From Desulfobacca acetoxidans (lineage in GTDB: Bacteria > Desulfobacterota > Desulfobaccia > Desulfobaccales > 0-14-0-80-60-11), in the NCBI GenBank assembly GCA_020723225.1, contig DYJG01000153.1, positions 1 to 6,434 of the forward strand: a DNA stretch of 6,434 nucleotides, given 5' to 3'. The translations under genes and the position numbers were made by a program. The notes under the pieces are model-generated. The model did no database searches. It was given only the letters and a program-made list of their open reading frames with translations, and was not told the DNA's origin. Of the stretch, positions 4,248-6,434 are shown piece by piece; within the stretch, counting starts at the first letter, position 1, and every line of letters begins with the position of its first letter.

Positions 4248-5747
4248 TCAACGGCCGCGTCCGCCGCCACCACCGCCGCGGCCACCACTTCCACCCCCGC
4301 CGCGGCCGCCGCCTCCACCGCCACGGCCACCTCCACCGCCGCCGGACGGCGCGCTGACGCCTCCTCTGCCTTCGGACGACCCGCCGCCTCCTCGAAAGCC
4401 GGAGGGAGCTCCGCCGCCGCCCCGGCTAGGCGCTTGCAGGCGCGGCGCGGGGGCCGATCTGGGAGCCTGCATCCCGCCGCCACGGCCGGTTTGCGGCCGG
4501 AATAACTCCTGCCGGCGGATCTGTTGTTCCTCCCGCCGGAAGCGCTGCTGTTCGGCCCTGGGGAATCCCCGTTCCGATTGTTGTTGGCGCCTGAACTGCT
4601 CCCGCACCTCCCGGGATTCCCGCACCGACTGGGGCGGCAAACCCATGCCCCTTCTGCCGTCGCCCACGGTGGCGCCCCGCCCCCGGCTGTCGGGAAGAGT
4701 CCGGAGGCCATCCGGCCCCCGCCCATCTCCCCGGGCCCTGGGCACTTCCACCCTGCCGCCTTCCCGCCTGGTCCCCCGAATCACTTCAACGCCCTCCGGC
4801 CCCCGGGTGGTGATCTTCCTGGGAGCGGCTACCGCATCCGGACGCCCCACGTTGGCCCGGGCCTGGCGCACGTCCGCGGCCTGCCGGATCCCCATGCGCC
4901 TTCCTTCCCGCACCTCCCGGGGCACCGCCTCCCGCAGACGCTCGTTCCGCTCCAACACCGCCCGGGGCGGCACTACGTTCCGGACTTTGTCAACCCGGAC
5001 GTTATTCACAAATTTATTGATGTTGACGATATTGATGTTGGTAACCCTGGCCACAAAAGGAAATCTCGGGCCGAAGAAGAAAAATGCCCGGGGTGCGAAG
5101 GGGAAAAAGAAGTAATCCGCCAACAACAGGGTGCGGGGAAAAATAAAAGGAATGGCGCTGAAAGGATAAAGATAGCCGGTGTTGTAATAAGAGTAAGCGG
5201 GCGCGTAAGGCAGCCCAAACCCCGGCAAAAAGAAGGGGGCCTGGCAAAAAGTCCAAAAAGGCGGAGAGATCCGCTCCAACACCGGCGCTCCCGGATCATA
5301 TCCGGCCGGCGGATAATAGGCCGGGGCCGGCTCGTAATCAGGCGGCGGGATAGGAGCCCAACCGATATACTCGTCGCTGGTGCGCCAGGCCACGGTGGAC
5401 GGATACCAGGTGGATCCCGGAGACCAGACCCAACCGTATTCGTCCGTGGGCATCCAGTTGCCGTAATGATAGGTCGCCCACCCCCAGGGCTCATCCGTCT
5501 CGAAGACCCAGCCATCTTCGGTGGGCACCCAACGGCCGTCCACATAGGGACGCCAACTGGCGGACACCGTGGTGGGATACCAGACCTGCCCATATTTGCC
5601 GTAATCGATCCAAAAGCCGTAGCGTGACAGCTCGTCATAGAACATGGCCACTTCTTCCTGGCCCGCGCTCACGGACGCAACCGGCCCCAACCACCCCACC
5701 AGCACCAATACCGCCATTGCGCCCAGGATTTTTCGCTGGATTCTCAT
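4248..5747 (-). CDS. Secreted DUF6600-type Trp/Tyr-rich protein with Arg/Gly-rich tail
   Basis: The 499-residue protein starts with a Sec signal peptide: basic MRIQRK, a hydrophobic core to about residue 24, and VSA as a likely cleavage site near 28. Residues 36-134 form a Trp/Tyr-rich repeat domain beginning FYDELSRYG, with recurring GxWxPxxDGWVF, EPWGWATYHYGNW, YGWVWSPG and YIGWAPIPPP elements, the pattern I associate with DUF6600. A Pro/Tyr/Phe-rich region (135-232) and an Asn/Val segment (235-252) follow, then a long Arg/Glu/Gln-rich probable coil (263-420), and finally an RGG-type Arg/Gly tail (441-499). Export to the envelope or outside is likely; the function is unknown. The start ATG at 5747 has AGGAG with a 7-base spacer upstream. 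Proline-rich and low-complexity regions may reflect a flexible structural or nucleic-acid/polyanion-binding role, which is speculation. Confidence 0.88.
   Translation of the reverse strand: MRIQRKILGAMAVLVLVGWLGPVASVSAGQEEVAMFYDELSRYGFWIDYGKYGQVWYPTTVSASWRPYVDGRWVPTEDGWVFETDEPWGWATYHYGNWMPTDEYGWVWSPGSTWYPSTVAWRTSDEYIGWAPIPPPDYEPAPAYYPPAGYDPGAPVLERISPPFWTFCQAPFFLPGFGLPYAPAYSYYNTGYLYPFSAIPFIFPRTLLLADYFFFPFAPRAFFFFGPRFPFVARVTNINIVNINKFVNNVRVDKVRNVVPPRAVLERNERLREAVPREVREGRRMGIRQAADVRQARANVGRPDAVAAPRKITTRGPEGVEVIRGTRREGGRVEVPRARGDGRGPDGLRTLPDSRGRGATVGDGRRGMGLPPQSVRESREVREQFRRQQQSERGFPRAEQQRFRREEQQIRRQELFRPQTGRGGGMQAPRSAPAPRLQAPSRGGGGAPSGFRGGGGSSEGRGGVSAPSGGGGGGRGGGGGGRGGGGSGGRGGGGGGRGR
4251..4427 (-). 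repeat. GGN-rich low-complexity DNA encoding the Arg/Gly tail
   Basis: The last 59 codons of the DUF6600 gene are mostly GGN glycine codons broken by single Arg codons. They give runs of 4-6 Gly between Arg residues, such as GRGGGGGGRGGGGSGGRG. The tract is slippage-prone in any organism, and tail length could vary between strains. The reverse strand reads as Ala/Thr/Pro-rich open frames that are only shadows. Confidence 0.8.
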
Positions 5748-5821
5748 TTCCTTTCTCCTTGCCGACGTACTGCCCGTCTGAAACTCCCGGTTGGGAAAGT
5801 CCTGGGCGCCAGGCTCGCGGG

Positions 5822-5896
5822 ATTATCACCACTTAAATGTTTAGACAATCTCCCGGCCTGTTACGTTTAAGATAAAAATTATTTCAGCCGGTTCAA
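5822..5896 (-). promoter_or_regulatory. Candidate promoters for the DUF6600 gene
   Basis: The 216 bp upstream gap has an AT-rich core on a GC-rich background. Two sigma-70-like pairs can be read on the minus strand: TTGAAC (5896-5891), 16 bases, TATCTT (5874-5869); and TTGTCT (5848-5843), 15 bases, GATAAT (5827-5822). The second has the better -10 but a short spacer, and would give a leader of about 70 bases. Neither was scored. The rest of the gap shows no gene. Confidence 0.35.
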
Positions 5897-5963
5897 GAGG
5901 GAGTGGTGAGAGACTTTGGAGTGGGTGGGGAAATGGGGGGACTGCGTCATTACTCCCGGCCTT

Positions 5964-6434
5964 TTAGGCGGCCAACTCCGCCCGCCAGAAGATGTAATGC
6001 GCGGGTTCCAGACGCCAACGGCGGACCCCGGCCTCCTTAAAGAGCCTGGCGAAATCCCCGGCCCGCAGGGCGTGGCCCCAGGCCAGGACTCTGAAAACCA
6101 GAAAGAGCAACGGAAAAAAGAGGTTCTCCTGGGCCGCGAAGCGGCGCAGCTCCCGGACGGAGGCGTCCCGGTTCATCTCATAGAGCCAGGCCCGGCCCCC
6201 GGGCTTGAGAACCCGTAAGATTTCCGCCACTCCCACATCCGGACGCCGCCAATGGTGGAGGCTCATGGTGGCGATTGCCTGATCGAAACAGGCGCCCGGG
6301 AAAGGCAGGGCCTCGGCCCGGGCCGCGACCCGGGCCGTGGGGAAGGGATTGAGGTTAGATATCTTTTCCTTTCCCTGATGCAGCATCCGGTGGTCCAGGT
6401 CCAGGCTGCAAAGCTCAAGATCCGGGCGCAGCGC
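5964..6434 (-). CDS. Class I SAM-dependent methyltransferase, C-terminal part (cut by window edge)
   Basis: The frame stays open to the window edge, giving 156 visible residues; the N-terminus with the glycine-rich SAM motif I lies outside. An internal ATG at 6386 is not the true start, because family sequence continues upstream of it. Visible parts: LELCSLDLD (visible residues 6-14), the acidic strand that holds the SAM ribose; AEALPFP (40-46), binding the adenine side; FDQAIATMSLHH (50-61), motif II; and LRVLKPGGRAWLYEM (73-87), motif III. The C-terminal section, with LFFPLLFLVFRVLAWG, is more hydrophobic than usual and may contact a lipid-like substrate. This is the Methyltransf_11/UbiE-like group, but the substrate (quinone, lipid or small molecule) cannot be assigned. 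It is followed by the DUF6600 gene on the same strand after 216 bp, so co-transcription is unlikely. Confidence 0.88.
   Translation of the reverse strand, partial: ALRPDLELCSLDLDHRMLHQGKEKISNLNPFPTARVAARAEALPFPGACFDQAIATMSLHHWRRPDVGVAEILRVLKPGGRAWLYEMNRDASVRELRRFAAQENLFFPLLFLVFRVLAWGHALRAGDFARLFKEAGVRRWRLEPAHYIFWRAELAA

Noticed and set aside
3879..4505. A 208-codon plus-strand frame overlapping the metal-binding gene and running into the DUF6600 3' end
   Set aside because: It is out of frame with the clear HMA domain, crosses the octamer array, and ends in Ala/Thr tracts antisense to glycine codons.
4524..5627. A 367-codon plus-strand open frame opposite the DUF6600 gene
   Set aside because: The minus strand has a signal peptide, a ribosome binding site and a recognisable repeat domain. 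The plus frame is Pro/Arg/His-rich low complexity with no good start.

Overview
This 6.4 kb, GC-rich window looks like bacterial chromosome from an environmental, probably anaerobic lineage. Tightly packed single-domain housekeeping genes alternate with short intergenic gaps full of extragenic repeats. The gene flavour (ROK kinase, TsaC/Sua5, DUF89, DUF6600) and the repeat types suggest Desulfobacterota or a relative. That placement is inference only, because no rRNA or marker gene is present.

Layout. At 1-113 (minus) is the extreme N-terminus of a DegT/DnrJ/EryC1/StrS sugar aminotransferase that runs off the left edge. An AT-rich divergent spacer separates it from a small four-helix membrane protein (262-780, plus) whose N-terminus is five tandem 7-residue repeats. 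Four bases later, convergently, ends a ROK-family glucokinase-like gene (785-1762, minus). It lies downstream of a threonylcarbamoyl-AMP synthase gene (1808-2458, minus), and the 45 bp gap between them is filled by a heptanucleotide tandem repeat. Divergent from that pair is a DUF89/ARMT1-type metal-dependent phosphatase (2614-3480, plus). A second, unrelated heptamer repeat, arranged as a large inverted repeat, abuts its start codon.

Next is a 369 bp gene-free stretch (3481-3849) made largely of nested palindromes inside a weaker outer inverted repeat. It leads into a small stand-alone CopZ-like heavy-metal-binding protein (3850-4050, plus). A hairpin and an octamer repeat separate this from a convergent gene for a secreted DUF6600 protein with an Arg/Gly tail (4248-5747, minus). 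The right edge holds the C-terminal part of a class I SAM methyltransferase (5964-6434, minus).

How the genes work together. No single pathway links them. The TsaC/Sua5-ROK pair may be co-transcribed, and the adjacent DUF89 phosphatase could act on phosphorylated metabolites, but a functional link is speculation. The strongest non-gene signal is the repeats: three different short-tandem-repeat families plus a palindrome cluster within about 2.5 kb. Two of the arrays sit where the ribosome binding site of the next gene should be. I see no convincing new multi-gene system; the repeat/start-codon arrangement and a possible leaderless promoter for the TsaC/Sua5 gene most deserve follow-up.
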